A stretch of DNA of 64,000 nt from Mytilus edulis (taxonomy: Eukaryota > Mollusca > Bivalvia > Mytilida > Mytilidae): positions 75,319,960-75,383,959 of the forward strand of contig NC_092345.1 of the NCBI RefSeq assembly GCF_963676685.1. Reading direction: 5' to 3'. Positions within the stretch are counted from its first letter, which is position 1, and each line of letters starts with the position of its first letter. The position numbers and the translations under genes were made by a program. Shown one piece after another: positions 36,693 to 48,539 of the stretch. Below the pieces are notes generated by a model. That model worked only from the letters and a program-made list of their open reading frames with translations, made no database searches and was not told the DNA's origin.

Positions 36693-37714
36693 CAGGGCCG
36701 TAACTACATTGAGGCAAACGAGGCAAATGCCTCATGTAAAAAATTAAAAAAAAAAAAAATGAAACAAAAGGTTGTTTGCATATCAAATTCACGGAAAGTG
36801 TCTTGCAAGAAGCAAGACAAACTCTCTTCACTCTCTGGTGTATCCCCTGGATGTTTTTCGTTATTCATGTTTCTAGTTTCATTTTAGTTTTCAGAGTTTA
36901 TATCAAAGAATACAAAACAGTTTGTTTTATTGTAAATAAAACTAGATAGCTGACATGGTTTGAATTAAAGTAAGGTCACATATTTCCCGGTATCAAATAA
37001 TTTGAAGAAAAAAACAAGGTATTGCCATATATGACCTTTTACATTGAAAGGTTAAACTTGCATTAAGTCGTGTTGAGAACCTTTAACAGATAATAAAGGA
37101 GTATGGGGACATAATCGCACACAAAGTCAATGCATAGAAAAAATACAAATGATCAATGGTCAAAGTTTGTGTTCTGCTCTTCATCTTGATAGTTGCCGGA
37201 TGGTCTTCAACAATACTTTTAAAGAATCATTAATACCGTAAAAGATCGTAAAACAAGGTGAAGATGGTCCCTAGTGTGGACTTAAGCAGTACTAGTACTT
37301 AAAGTATAGTACTGCAATGTCACTATATTTAAATCTAGTCATAAAAAAATCTCCAAAGTTTATTACAATACAAGACAAGAAAAAGCAGACAGATACGGTA
37401 TTAATAATTATGAGAATTACGATTTTTGCTTTATCCTACATATCGGTCTTTTAATGTTGTCTCTAATACCTAAAAGTCTTAAATTACAATGAATCTTTGT
37501 TTTTGCTTTGGGACCTGATTGTCGAAAAAAATATCTAAAAATTAATGCAAGAAAGAGTCTGGGGAAACGCTCAGAATGCACGATTTTGCGTTATTTTTTC
37601 AGAGCTTCTGGGGGCCTTAAGCGGCCACCAGACCCCTCGCCCAAAATTTTTCGCCTAGCTCCGCTCGGCGCATAAATTTTGCCTCAATATTAAAAGAGGT
37701 TAGTTACGGCCCTG
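36693..37714. mobile_element. Non-autonomous hAT-type element, 1,022 bp
   Basis: Starts CAGGGCCGTAACTA and ends with its complement (TAGTTACGGCCCTG). It is flanked by the 5-bp duplication GTACA (36688-36692 and 37715-37719). Near the right end lies CTAGCTCCGCTCGGCGC, a motif resembling the GAGCGGAGCG at 51650 in another hAT-like element. No transposase frame is visible. Confidence 0.75.
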
Positions 37715-38717
37715 GTACATATACTTTTTTCTGTGGAAAATTCTTTAATTTGTCCACATTTAGAAGAAATTTTACTTATTTTTAATTGCTTACTTCCAGG
37801 AAGCAATTCGCCGACATATTTTCCGTATGCATAGTGACCTGAGCGTAAACCTCCTCGTAAAAATCCGTAATCACAATACGCATGGATCTGTCATTAAAAT
37901 AAACAATTATCTGATTGTACATGTTAAACACGTGCTCAATACCCATGCTTTTTGTTATTTGTTTACTATATGGTGACAATCAGTCAACTTCGGCTTCAAA
38001 ACACGGCATTTAATGAGCAGCCATATTTGTTAAATCATAACAGACGGAGAGAAAAAAAATTGACGATTATACGATATATTTGCATAAAAAATGATAAAAT
38101 CGTGCACAGAGGACTAAGTTTTGCATTGGTTCAAGAATTGGATAAACATTATTTTTCACCACTCACTCGTTTCATATGACGTTAAGAAGAAATCTTCACA
38201 GTATTGCGCAATAGATTTGTTAGATCTTTGACCACATTAATGTTGTGACAAAAACCTATATTATGTCAAAAATTTGATCACAATCCAAATTCAGACAGTA
38301 TCAAGCTTGAATATTGTGACCAAATTTGCCCTAACTGTTCAGGGTTCGACCACTGGGGTTGTATAAAGCTGTGCCCTGCGGAGCACCTGGTTTACTTTGG
38401 ACCCAGGTTTCAAGTAAGTCCAAATCAGTGTCAAGATTTCAGAATATAACTTTGTTTGTATTCAACAAAATCATATTGTATGGGGTTTGATATATGCTGA
38501 ATGTAACCATGTATTTAGATTTGGATTTGGGGCCCCATTATCAAATTGATCGACATTGAGGTCCAAAGGGACCAAAAAATATATTTACTTAGATATCATC
38601 AAAAATTGAGGTCTTGGGGTTCTATGGATTCTAACCAAGTATATTAGAGATTGTGGATATAAGACCATAATGGGTAAATATAAAAATATAAAAATGTGGT
38701 ATAATTGCTAACGAGAT

Positions 38718-38790
38718 ATCTCTCCATATGAGACCAAATGACAAAGGAATTAACAACTTTAGCTCATTGTACGACCTTCAATGTCCAATT
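38718..38790 (+). repeat. Mytilid-type dispersed repeat fragment
   Basis: ATATGAGACCAAATGACAAAG and the following words match the repeat family of 28487-28600, in diverged form. Just upstream, 38320-38400 looks like a HINE-type right end (AACTGTTCAGGGTTCGACC, then a short GC-rich hairpin). Confidence 0.45.
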
Positions 38791-38889
38791 TCAATTTTCT
38801 TAGACCACATTAATTTTGTAAGAAACTTATGCTGTGTCAATTTTTAATTACAATCAAAATTCAGAGCTGTACTATCAAGCTTGAATGTA

Positions 38890-39560
38890 TTTAGTCCAGC
38901 GGCTACAAGCATATTCCAGACGAATTGTGCACATCCTGCTACAAGCACGAAACTTGACATAGACCTTCCTCAACTATTACTCTTTTATTTCAGATAGGAG
39001 GCATTTGAAAAAAATGTCTCACTTCCGGTAAAATCCTAAATGGCGGACATCATACTTAAATCGGCCCAATATCAAAGGCTAGTATGTAAAAACGTATTAT
39101 TATCATGCTGCTATAATAATATTTGGTACAAACCTTTGTTATGTACTACTTTTGGATATATTATATAGATAAGATGTCTTTAAAAATCCTACTTCCGGAA
39201 AAATCCAACATGGCGGACATTGTACTAAAATAAGCTATATTTTTAGGGAGGGTGATTGAAATGTGTTTTAACGTATTGCTACTATCATTAAATCGCACAG
39301 GAACCTTTCTTTGTTGCTTCTAAGGGATACAATGTATAAGACATATGTCTTAAACACTTACTTCCGGTAATATTCGAAATGGTCCAGCGGCTACAACTAG
39401 CATATTCCAGACGAATTGTGCACATCCTGCTACAAGCATAAAATTTGACATAGACCTTCCTCAACTATTACTCTTTTATTTCAGATAGGAGGCATTTGAA
39501 AAAAATGCCTCACTTCCGGTAAAATCCAAAATGGCGGACATCATACTTAAATCAGCCAAC
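38890..39560 (+). repeat. HINE-like array, left arm of a large inverted repeat
   Basis: ACTTCCGGTAAAATCC followed by ATGGCGGACAT recurs about every 170 bp (near 39011, 39185 and 39358). The first ~165 bp (from TCCAGCGGCTACAA) is repeated at 39381-39548. Most of the block reappears in inverted orientation at 43350-43835. Confidence 0.75.
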
Positions 39561-39707
39561 ACAAAGACCAAGAGGATATTGCGGAGTAGCTATTCTTTGG
39601 AAGCAAAGCATGGATCACCTCGTAGAAAAAATTGAGGATGGATCAGAAAGAATCATATGTATTAAACTGAAAGTTAAACCAAAACCAATTTTACTAACAA
39701 CTGCGAA

Positions 39708-40093
39708 AAGCCAAACAAACAAAACTAAAGCTTCTTACAGGAACCTACTATCTTCAAAGCAACAAAACTTCATTTAATCAGAATAGTGTAGATCCAACCT
39801 GCTTACTATGCAAAGAATCCGCAGAAACGGTAGATCACTTCCTTCTTGAATGTAAGACTTTGCATGATACCCGCATAACATACCTGCATGAACTTGAAAG
39901 CTTTCTCTGTAGCTTTAGAAACTACCAAATGCTTTAATCTTACCAATGTTGTAAAAGACGCACAGCTCATTTTAGATCCGAGTCACTTATTATGTGCTTG
40001 TGGTTGCAGATGCAAATGCACTGACAATTGTTTTATGGTAGAATACATATCCAGAAAATTATGCTATGCTTTACATGCCAAGAGAAATGAACT
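39708..40093 (+). repeat. Duplicate of the LINE 3' segment inside its own endonuclease region
   Basis: About 385 bp matching 42090-42469 with few differences, in the same orientation, interrupt the endonuclease region. Homology begins near ACAAAACTAAAGCTTC and ends at GAGAAATGAACT. Confidence 0.85.
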
Positions 40094-40317
40094 GAGTGTA
40101 ATGGATCAAAACAAGCAAACACCCATTTCAAAGAATGTTTATTAGATCAACTTCATGAGATAATTATCAAATACTCAGATACATGTACCCCAGTTTTGTG
40201 TGGCGACTGGAACTGTGATTTGATGAAATCCTCAAACAAACCGGCAAGATCAATCTGGATGGAAGAATTTCTCAACTCTAAAAAACTTAAGTTTAAACCT
40301 ACTCCACTAACATTCAT

Positions 40318-40470
40318 TTTCACCCCTTTTTTCTCTAATCTTCAAAAACTTAACCCCTTTTTTCTCTAATCTTCAAAATATTAGACCACGCATTTCTCTA
40401 ATCTTCATTTTTGTTGCCCGTTATTCTTTAATCTTCATTTTTTAAGGGCATTATTCTTTAATCATTTAAC
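40318..40470. repeat. Degenerate tandem repeat inside the LINE
   Basis: TTTCTCTAATCTTCAAAA and variants occur about five times between the endonuclease and reverse transcriptase segments. No coding function. Confidence 0.65.
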
Positions 40471-42470
40471 CCTATCCAAACCCTCATAAACCAGCTTAAC
40501 ACCAACAAAGCGCCAGATATATATGGCATAACAGCAGAACACATCAGATATGGTGTTGATGCTTTACTATAAGAAATTATCGCAATAATTAACAACATAT
40601 GCAAGGAAGCCTCAGTTACAGATTGCCTAAAACATGGAATACTAACCCCAATCTTCAAAAATAAAGGGTTACCAACAGATGCAAAACATTATCAAAGTAT
40701 CACTGTACTCCCAATTATCGGGAAAATACTAGAAATACTCCTCAGACAGCTGATCAGAGACATTATTGCTATTCTTCAAAATCTTTTACAAAGAGGCTTT
40801 ACTCCCGGAGTTTCTCCACTATACAGTGCTCTCATACTATTAGAATCAATTGCAGAATCCATGGACCAAAAACTACCTATCTTTGTTGCTCTACTGGATG
40901 CTAAGGCTGCTGGTTACGATGTCGTCAACCATGATAGCTTGCATCGTAAACTCTTCTTATCAGGAGTAGGTGGAACACTATGGCTCATAATACACCAACT
41001 TAGTACTTATGCCATAACCTCCATCAAATGGAATGGTTTAATATCAAATCTATTCCCTGTTCATCAAGGAGTATGACAAGGTGGAATTCTCAGTACCGAA
41101 CTCTATAAAGTATATATAAACGACATTCTAGACCAACTGAAAAATAGCGGTCTAGGTTCCTACATTGGGAATATATAGTGTGGTTCGCCGACCTGCGCTG
41201 AGGATGTCGCCCTGGTTGCAAATTCACCATCAGATCTCCAGTCAATAATAAGTACAGTTGAAAACTACAGTATTCAGGAAAAATACAAACTCCAGCGCCT
41301 TGTACGGAAAAATGTGCCCTCCACAAGAAATACAGACTTTGAATTTGAGATCAATAATACAGCTATGCTTCAGCCAAGCTCGGCTCCTCATATAGGAATT
41401 AAACATCTGACCTAAAGAAAACAATCAACATTCATATTGAAGGAAATATTTCTAAAGCCAGACGGACAATGTATAGCCTGATGGGGGCTGGTCTTCACAG
41501 AAAGAATGGGCTCAACCCAATTACTTGTCTACATATCTTTCAAATATATTTCCTACCTGTCCTTATTTATGGACTAGATATATTACTTCCAGACAAAAAA
41601 CACATAGAGCCATTAGAAGTATTCTATAGGAAAGCAATGAAACAAATCCTATCACTGCCAAATAATACTGCAGATGCAGCTGTCTATACTATGACAGGAG
41701 TAATTCCAATTCAAGGAACAATACATAAAGCTGCCATAAATATCTATAACAAAATATGTGGCATGGAATCCTCAATAGAAAAGGATCTAGCTGAACGACA
41801 ACTACTTATGTCTGGTTTCAACTCTCAAAGCTGGTTCTCAAAAAGCAAGATGCATTCTAGCCCAGTATAATCTACCTTCAGCTCATGATCTAATGCTCAA
41901 TCCGATCAACACAAATTGATGGAAAACACAAGTAAAAAAAACAGTTGACAGTGTCTGGCATGATCAATTGAGAACAAAAGTATCCCTATATAGTTCTCTC
42001 AATTATCTATCCACTAACAATAAACTCTGGCGAAACACTCATCCTTGTCTTGCAAGTGTTGGCACATTATCTCCGGATATAAGTCGTCTTCAAACAAAAC
42101 TAAAGCTTCTTACAGGAACCTACTATCTTCAAAGCAACAAAGCTTCATTTAATCAAAATAGTGTAGATCCAACCTGCTTACTATGCAAAGAATCCGCAGA
42201 AACGGTAGATCACTTCCTTCTTGAATGTACGACTTTGCAATGATACCTGCATACCATACCTGCATGAACTTGAAAGCTTTCTTTGTAGCTTTAGAAACTA
42301 CCAAATGCTTTAATCTTACCAATGTTGTAATAGACGCACAGCTCATTTTAGATCCGAGTCACTTATTATGTGCTTGTGGTTGCAGATGCAAATGCACTGA
42401 CAATTGTTTTATGGTAGAATACATATCCAAAAAATTATGCTATGCTTTGCATACCAAGAGAAATGAACTC

Positions 42471-42628
42471 CAGTGGCGGATCCAGAAATTTTCATAAGTG
42501 GGGCCCACTGACTGACCTAAGAGGAGGCCCGCTCCAGTCACGCTTCAGTGATTCCCTATATAAGCAACCAAATATTTTCCCAAAAAGGGGGGCCCGGGCC
42601 CCCTGCCCCCCCCCTAAATCCGCCTCTG
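42471..42628. mobile_element. 158-bp hAT-like MITE in the LINE 3' region
   Basis: The ends are CAGTGGCGGATCCAG and, inward from the right, CAGAGGCGGATTTAG. The 5-bp duplication AACTC lies at 42466-42470 and 42629-42633. The interior is G/C-rich (GGGGGGCCCGGGCCCCC near 42585) and differs from 7855-8027. Confidence 0.8.
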
Positions 42629-43349
42629 AACTCTTAAAGACTTTACCGTCTAGCAAGAGCAAGAGTCAACGACTGTAGCCAATGTACACCCCACGGGGCG
42701 TACATTTATATTTTTATTTTTTATATTTTCAAACTAAGTGTATAGACATATAGACTTCTTGAAAACATATTCATCATGAATTGAACGACTTGGTCTAGTG
42801 TTTTTAGCATGTAAAACGTGCAATATACCATGGCGGGTGTGGATGAGTAACAAGCTTGGAATTGGTTCCTATGTTTACTAGTTCAGACGCTTATGAACGG
42901 CAAAGGAGATATGATTCATTGGAACCCTTTTGGACAACTCTTTGCGAGTCCTCTTCACCTTATCAAGAGCTTGTACATTATTGATGTAAGAAACAATACC
43001 ACGGTCATTGTAAAAGAAGAAAATCAGCTCTCCGATTGTGAATAAACAAAATATTTGCGGCAATAAATCAGTAATTTTAAAGATGTTTTAGTGCTTAAGT
43101 GATTTGATTTGATTTTAATCAATCTATCCAAACTCTACATCGAAGATATGGACTACGGTTTCATCTTTGAAATTTACGCCATATTGGTTTTATTTACTGG
43201 AAGTTTTAACTTTGTATTTAAACATTAACTATAGAATAGAATAAGTGTTTTAGAGGATAACTTAAAGCCAAAAGTTTAATGACCAGCACAAAAAAAAAAA
43301 AATTTCTTTACATTTTGAAAAAAAGTTGAATATCAAAATAAAATAATGA

Positions 43350-43920
43350 TATTTCTATGTCCGTCATTTTGAATATTACCGGAAGTAAGGTTTTAAAGAC
43401 ATATGTCTTGTACATTGTATCCATTAGCAGCTTCAAAGAAAGGTTCCCGCACAATTTAATGATAGTTGCAACGCCAAAACACATTTCAATCACCCTCCCT
43501 AAAAAATATAATCTTGTTTTAGTACAATGTCCGTCATGTTGGAGTTTTCCGGAAGTAGGGTTTTTAAAGACATCTAAATTAATCTATATAATATATCCAA
43601 AAGTAGTAAATTAAAAAGGTTTGTACCAAATATTATTATAACAGCATGATAAAAATTCATATTCACACACTAGCCTCTGATTCTGGGCTGATTTAAGTAT
43701 GATGTCCGTCATTTGGGATTTTACCGGAAGTGAGATATTTTTTTCAAATGCCTCCCTATCTGAAATAAAAGAGTAATAGTTGAGGAAAGTCTATGCCAAA
43801 TTTCATGCTTGTAGCAGGATGTGCACAATTTTTCACAAAGCTGTCGTGCTATTGTGTCCATACTTGCCCAACTGTTCAGGTTTGGACCTTTGCAGTCTTA
43901 TCAAGCTGCCCACTGCAGAG
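43350..43920 (-). repeat. HINE-like array, right arm of the inverted repeat
   Basis: 43350-43835 is a diverged reverse complement of about 38921-39375, including TTACCGGAAGT at ~170-bp spacing. Sequence to 43920 (CCAACTGTTCAGGTTTGGACC) resembles the right end seen at 38330-38400. Confidence 0.7.
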
Positions 43921-43949
43921 TTTTTATTTTTTTATAATGTCAATTTCTT

Positions 43950-44330
43950 TCTCATTATGAGTAATATAACAATATTTGGTGTATGCGTAACTTGCAAGTC
44001 ATCATGCCTGTCACAGTTTTAACTTGAACTTAACCTCATTTCACGAATAAGTGAACAAGGTTAAGATTTGTGGTTAAGTCTAGATCTCTGATACTATAAG
44101 CAATAGGTCTTCTCTATTTGGTGTATGTAATGATTGGAAGATGTACATGTCCAGCTGCAGGTGTCATTTTCATGGTTCATTGGTCAATGTTAAGATTTTG
44201 TGGTTTGATCTGTTTCTAGGATTCTATTAGCAACAGGAAGACTATATTTGGTGTATTGTATAATTGTAAGTGTATATGTTTGTCTGGCATGGTTTATCAG
44301 ACTGAGACCACATTTCATAGTGATTTCATA
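43950..44330. repeat. Further decayed tandem array of HINE type
   Basis: TTAAGATTTGTGGTTAAGTC near 44061 and TTAAGATTTTGTGGTTTGATC near 44190 head two related blocks that share AGCAAYAGG and ATTTGGTGTAT words. Confidence 0.45.
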
Positions 44331-44989
44331 ATGTTAATGTACATATTTTGAAACCTTCATATTTCAGACTTTCAACATGAAATCAATGATAAATAAAATA
44401 ATGGAGACATTTCAGCATGTGCAATTTAGTTTAAGAGACATCTCCAAAACCTAATAGGTTTTTTTATTACATTTACTTAGTGGCAGTATTCAACTGACAG
44501 CTGTGGCTATCTGTATGGAAAACCAGCAAAGATTTAAACCCTGCTTTCCAAATTATTTCTGTGTTCTTTTGAGATCTATTATGTGGTCATCATACTAGTT
44601 TGATTTTGTAAATTGTTTTTGTGTGTTTCAATAAGTGACATGTTTTTTTCTGTACCAAGGCTTTCTAGAAATTGTGTTGTTTTGCTGTTGATTTTCATTG
44701 TTTGTAGGTCTAAGATTCATTAGTTCATTCTTGATAGTTGGTGTGGCAGTCCAATATTATTAGAAATTCTTGATATCATTTTTAGGCATACAAAGTCCTA
44801 GCATGTTTCTTTGTAAATTCTAGTTTCTAACAAAAAATTATGTCAACAAAGTGTTAAATTTCTTTTTTTATTAAATTATCTTTGAGTGGATAAAATCACC
44901 TTTTTTATACGACTGCAAAAATTGAAAATTTTTATTTGTTACATTAAAAGTTAGCACAAAATCTTACAAAATACCAATCAAAGGCAAAT

Positions 44990-45190
44990 TCATCTTTGAG
45001 GCCTTGGTGGCCTAGGGGTTGAAGTTGTGAGTTTGAACCCCACTTGTCAGCAGGTGTATTCAATTCTGATCTTAACTTCTAGGATGATACTCTGGTTTCT
45101 TCCTTTGATAAAAGCTTGCTATCATGAGATAGCATATGATAAGTGTGCTGAAAGTGGTATTAAGCAAGGGTTAAATAAAAAATAAATCAA
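44990..45190 (+). mobile_element. tRNA-derived SINE
   Basis: TGGCCTAGGGG (45008-45018) fits the polymerase III A box and GTTTGAACC (45031-45039) is a near B box. The gap between them is shorter than usual, so the head may be deleted. A body with TACTCTGGTTTCTTCC follows, then an A-rich tail. A related copy is at 61530-61770. Confidence 0.55.
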
Positions 45191-46526
45191 TTAAATCCAT
45201 CTTCCTAATTAGGTCTGGTTAATAATGCAGAGTCCAATCATTAACATTAAGAAGAGAGAAAAGACACAATATAAAAAACAATTTTAATAAATAATATAAA
45301 TAAAACAATCTGTGGAATATAACAGATACTATAATACTTGGAATATATAAAATACAAATGCATACAAAAGTGACTTCTAGGTGACTGTATTTCTCATATG
45401 GCAACTTTAATAGAGACCTACAGAGCCACAGTAGATTAATTGGTATTCATACAATATGTTTGGTCAAGATGAGAACCAGTTGTGTAAATCAAGGTTTGTA
45501 GTAGAAGTTTTTACTACTCAAGCAACTATATTTGATGTTTGTTATGATCAGTAGGTTAATATCTAACTGTATTGACCATCCAAAAAAATTTCCTGTCAAA
45601 ATTATCGTAGTTCAAATGATCAAATAAATTATTTAATAAATATATGCAATTAATATTTTAAAAAATCCAATGAAATGAAAACAGTATTTTTATAAGAACA
45701 ATGGACTGTATTAAAAGTAATTGTGGAAATGGACATGTTGGTTGGTATGTTTTGTATAAATGCATAATAAACAAGATTGATTGATTGTTGGTTGCTTTAT
45801 GTCCAGTGGCTAATAATTTATGCATGTTCAGGACTCAAAAATTAACAAGAGGTACATCAGGTCTATTATCAGCATTGTTGGTGTTTATCTCTTTCATGCA
45901 TCATTTATTTTTACTTGAAGCCTTAAAATTTGGTAACTTTTGGCCCCCCAATTTCAGGAGATTTTTTTTAAATAATGCAGGAATACAACCACTAATGACA
46001 GATACTGGATACAAAATGAAGACAAAAGGTCACACTGAAATTTTGCTCCATGAGAGCTTAAATTGGAATGTACTGCTATAATTTGCCAGTATATACTTCT
46101 TTATTTGCTAATTTGGAACACTGAACTATATATATATAATCTACCTCTCATGCTTTCAAATTTAAAGCATAGATTTTCATATTAACGTCTAAGAAATTGA
46201 TGTCTTGTACATTGTTTACAAATTTCTTTGTTCCTAATATAATATATAAAATGTTCTCTTCAAAGTGTTATTTTCTGAATTATGAAAATGAAAGATCAAG
46301 TTTCTTAAACTTTTAATAATTGATTAATGGTACTTTGAAAATGAGCATTTTCTAATGATACTACATAATAAAAATAATAATAATTAAATTGGACGGACAA
46401 AACTTCATGTGGAGACAGTCTTTTAAACAGCAGTAGATCATGCTTCAATTGAATGCAAAACATTTTCCCCTGATACAGGAATGATAAAATGGTCAAAGTT
46501 TACAGGAATGATGAAGAGGTCGACGT
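45191..46526. other. Gene-free stretch before the CCDC18-like stop codon
   Basis: No exon was recognised. An ATTGATTGATTG tail near 45775 looks like a retroposon 3' end. The segment nearest 46526 is presumably 3' untranslated sequence of the minus-strand gene. Confidence 0.4.
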
Positions 46527-48503
46527 TTACACAGAATTAGTATCACATTCCTCATCCAAACTCTGTAGTTGTTCTTCTATCATCTGTTGTCGTATTTCAT
46601 TGGCTCGTAGTCTTTCATGTAAGTCATGCATACTGTAAAAATGTTTTTAAAAATTATGCATATTTGATAATTTACATTCTAATAAAAAGAAAATAAAAGG
46701 AGTACGCTTTTCTTAAATATGGTTAATTCTCAAACTATTCATATTACACACACAGCTTAGTTTTATACCTGTATTGATGATTTAAGATATTTGTAAAATC
46801 TTCATTTTGTACCTTAATAATTTGAACAAACTAACAAGGTTTTACAGAAGATAAATAACCAACCATTTTTCTGGTGATTCTTCCTCACTGTATTCAATAG
46901 GATCTGAATGGTACTTCCCTACTGCTGTTTCTGGATCTGTTCAATAAATATAAAATCATAGGCTTTTAATTATTTATCTATAAACAATTTAGGGTCAATG
47001 CAAACTTTTACCACAGTTTATATTTATCATTTATGTAATGCAAGCTATGAGTTTAATAACAACTAGTAAACAAATGTGTAAAGATACATTTTTTGTACAT
47101 ATAATTTGTGTGTGTGCAAATTTTCTGTTTGCTTGGAGCTTCAAAACAGTTAAGAAGTGGTAGTGCAGTAATTTATGATACAAAATCTCTATCTGAATTA
47201 AAACATTAAGATTTATTAGTACATAACTTGATAATAAATGCGATTTGTTATGTAAAGTTGGTGCTTATTGTAATATATTTATTTTCGTTTCCGCAATAAT
47301 ACTGATTATTGCATAGCAACATAATATTTTTCACAGAAAATAATGTTTAGTGAGTGTACAATTTTCAATGATATTGCCATAATGCAAATACAGTTTCAAA
47401 TTAAAGAACCTTAGTGAGCACGCTCACATACCCCACGTCCCCACATTGTCATTGGAGAAATTAAATAAGTATAAGAAAAAAAAATTATATAAGAAAAAAT
47501 ATTGAATAATAATTTCCTGTCAATATACATAGTATGTCCTTATTATCTACAAAATTTCATGAAATTCTGATGTGTGTTTTCAGAGGAGTTGAGATGAAAA
47601 ACTGTTGCAGAAGTACATTGAAGCAAATAAGTTCAAAGGGGCATAACTCCTAGAAAAAAAATTGAACCGTAATTTCCTATTGATATGCACATCTACATAG
47701 TATGTCCTTATTATCTACTAAGTTTCATGAAATTCTGTTGTGTGGTTTGAGAGGAGTTGCGATGACAAACTGTTGCAGTAGTACATTAAAGTAAATAAGT
47801 TCAAAGGGGCGTAACTCCTAGAAAAAAAATTGAATCGCAATTTTCCGTCGATATGCACAACTACATAGTATGTCCTTATTATCTGAAAAGGTTTCGTGAA
47901 ATTCTGTTGTGTGGTTTGAGAGGAGTTGCGATGACAAACTGTTGCAGTAGTACATTAAAGTAAATAAGTTCAAAGGGGCGTAACTCCTAGAAAAAAAATT
48001 GAATCGCAATTTTCCGTCGATATGCACAACTACATAGTATGTCCTTATTATCTGAAAAGGTTTCGTGAAATTCTGTTGTGTGGTTTGAGAGGAGTTGCGA
48101 TGACAAACTGTTGCAGTAGTACATTAAAGTAAATAAGTTCAAAGGGGCGTAACTCCTAGAAAAAAAATTGAATCGCAATTTCCCGTCGATATGCACAACT
48201 ACATAGTATGTCCTTATTATCTGAAAAGGTTTCGTGAAATTCTGTTGTGTGGTTTGAGAGGAGTTGCGATGACAAACTGTTGCAGTAGTACATTAAAGTA
48301 AATAAGTTCAAAGGGGCGTAACTCCTACAAAAAAAAATGAATCGCAATTTCCCGTCGATATGCACAACTACATAGTATGTCCTTATTATCTGAAAAGGTT
48401 TCGTGAAATTCTGTTGTGTGGTTTGAGAGGAGTTGCGCTGACAAGAAACAGGACTGACGGACTGACGGACGGACGGACTGACGGACGGACGGACAGACGG
48501 ACG

Positions 48504-48539
<36 letters not shown>

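Larger units (their letters stand above)
39560..42715 (+). pseudogene. Broken non-LTR retrotransposon (LINE)
   Basis: The 5'-truncated LINE is in pieces. A first endonuclease fragment is at about 39560-39695. A second endonuclease fragment, with VLCGDWNCDL, is at about 40150-40310. Reverse transcriptase runs from about 40485 to 41450 (LDAKAAGYDVVNHDSL near 40890); its catalytic FADD region is split by a frameshift near 41190. A C-terminal part follows at 41469-42240, with a C-x2-C-x(n)-H-x4-C type knuckle (CLLCKESAETVDHFLLEC). Stops, frameshifts and three insertions (39708-40093, 40318-40470, 42471-42628) mean it is dead. The exact clade cannot be fixed without a tree. Confidence 0.8.

Noticed and set aside
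45785..46081. 98-codon plus-strand frame as a gene
   Set aside because: No family signal, no splice context, lies in presumed 3' flank of the minus-strand gene, and composition does not look coding.
47818..48365. Three near-identical 69-codon minus-strand proteins
   Set aside because: They are frames through the 169-bp core repeats of a HINE-like element, spaced exactly 169 bp apart.
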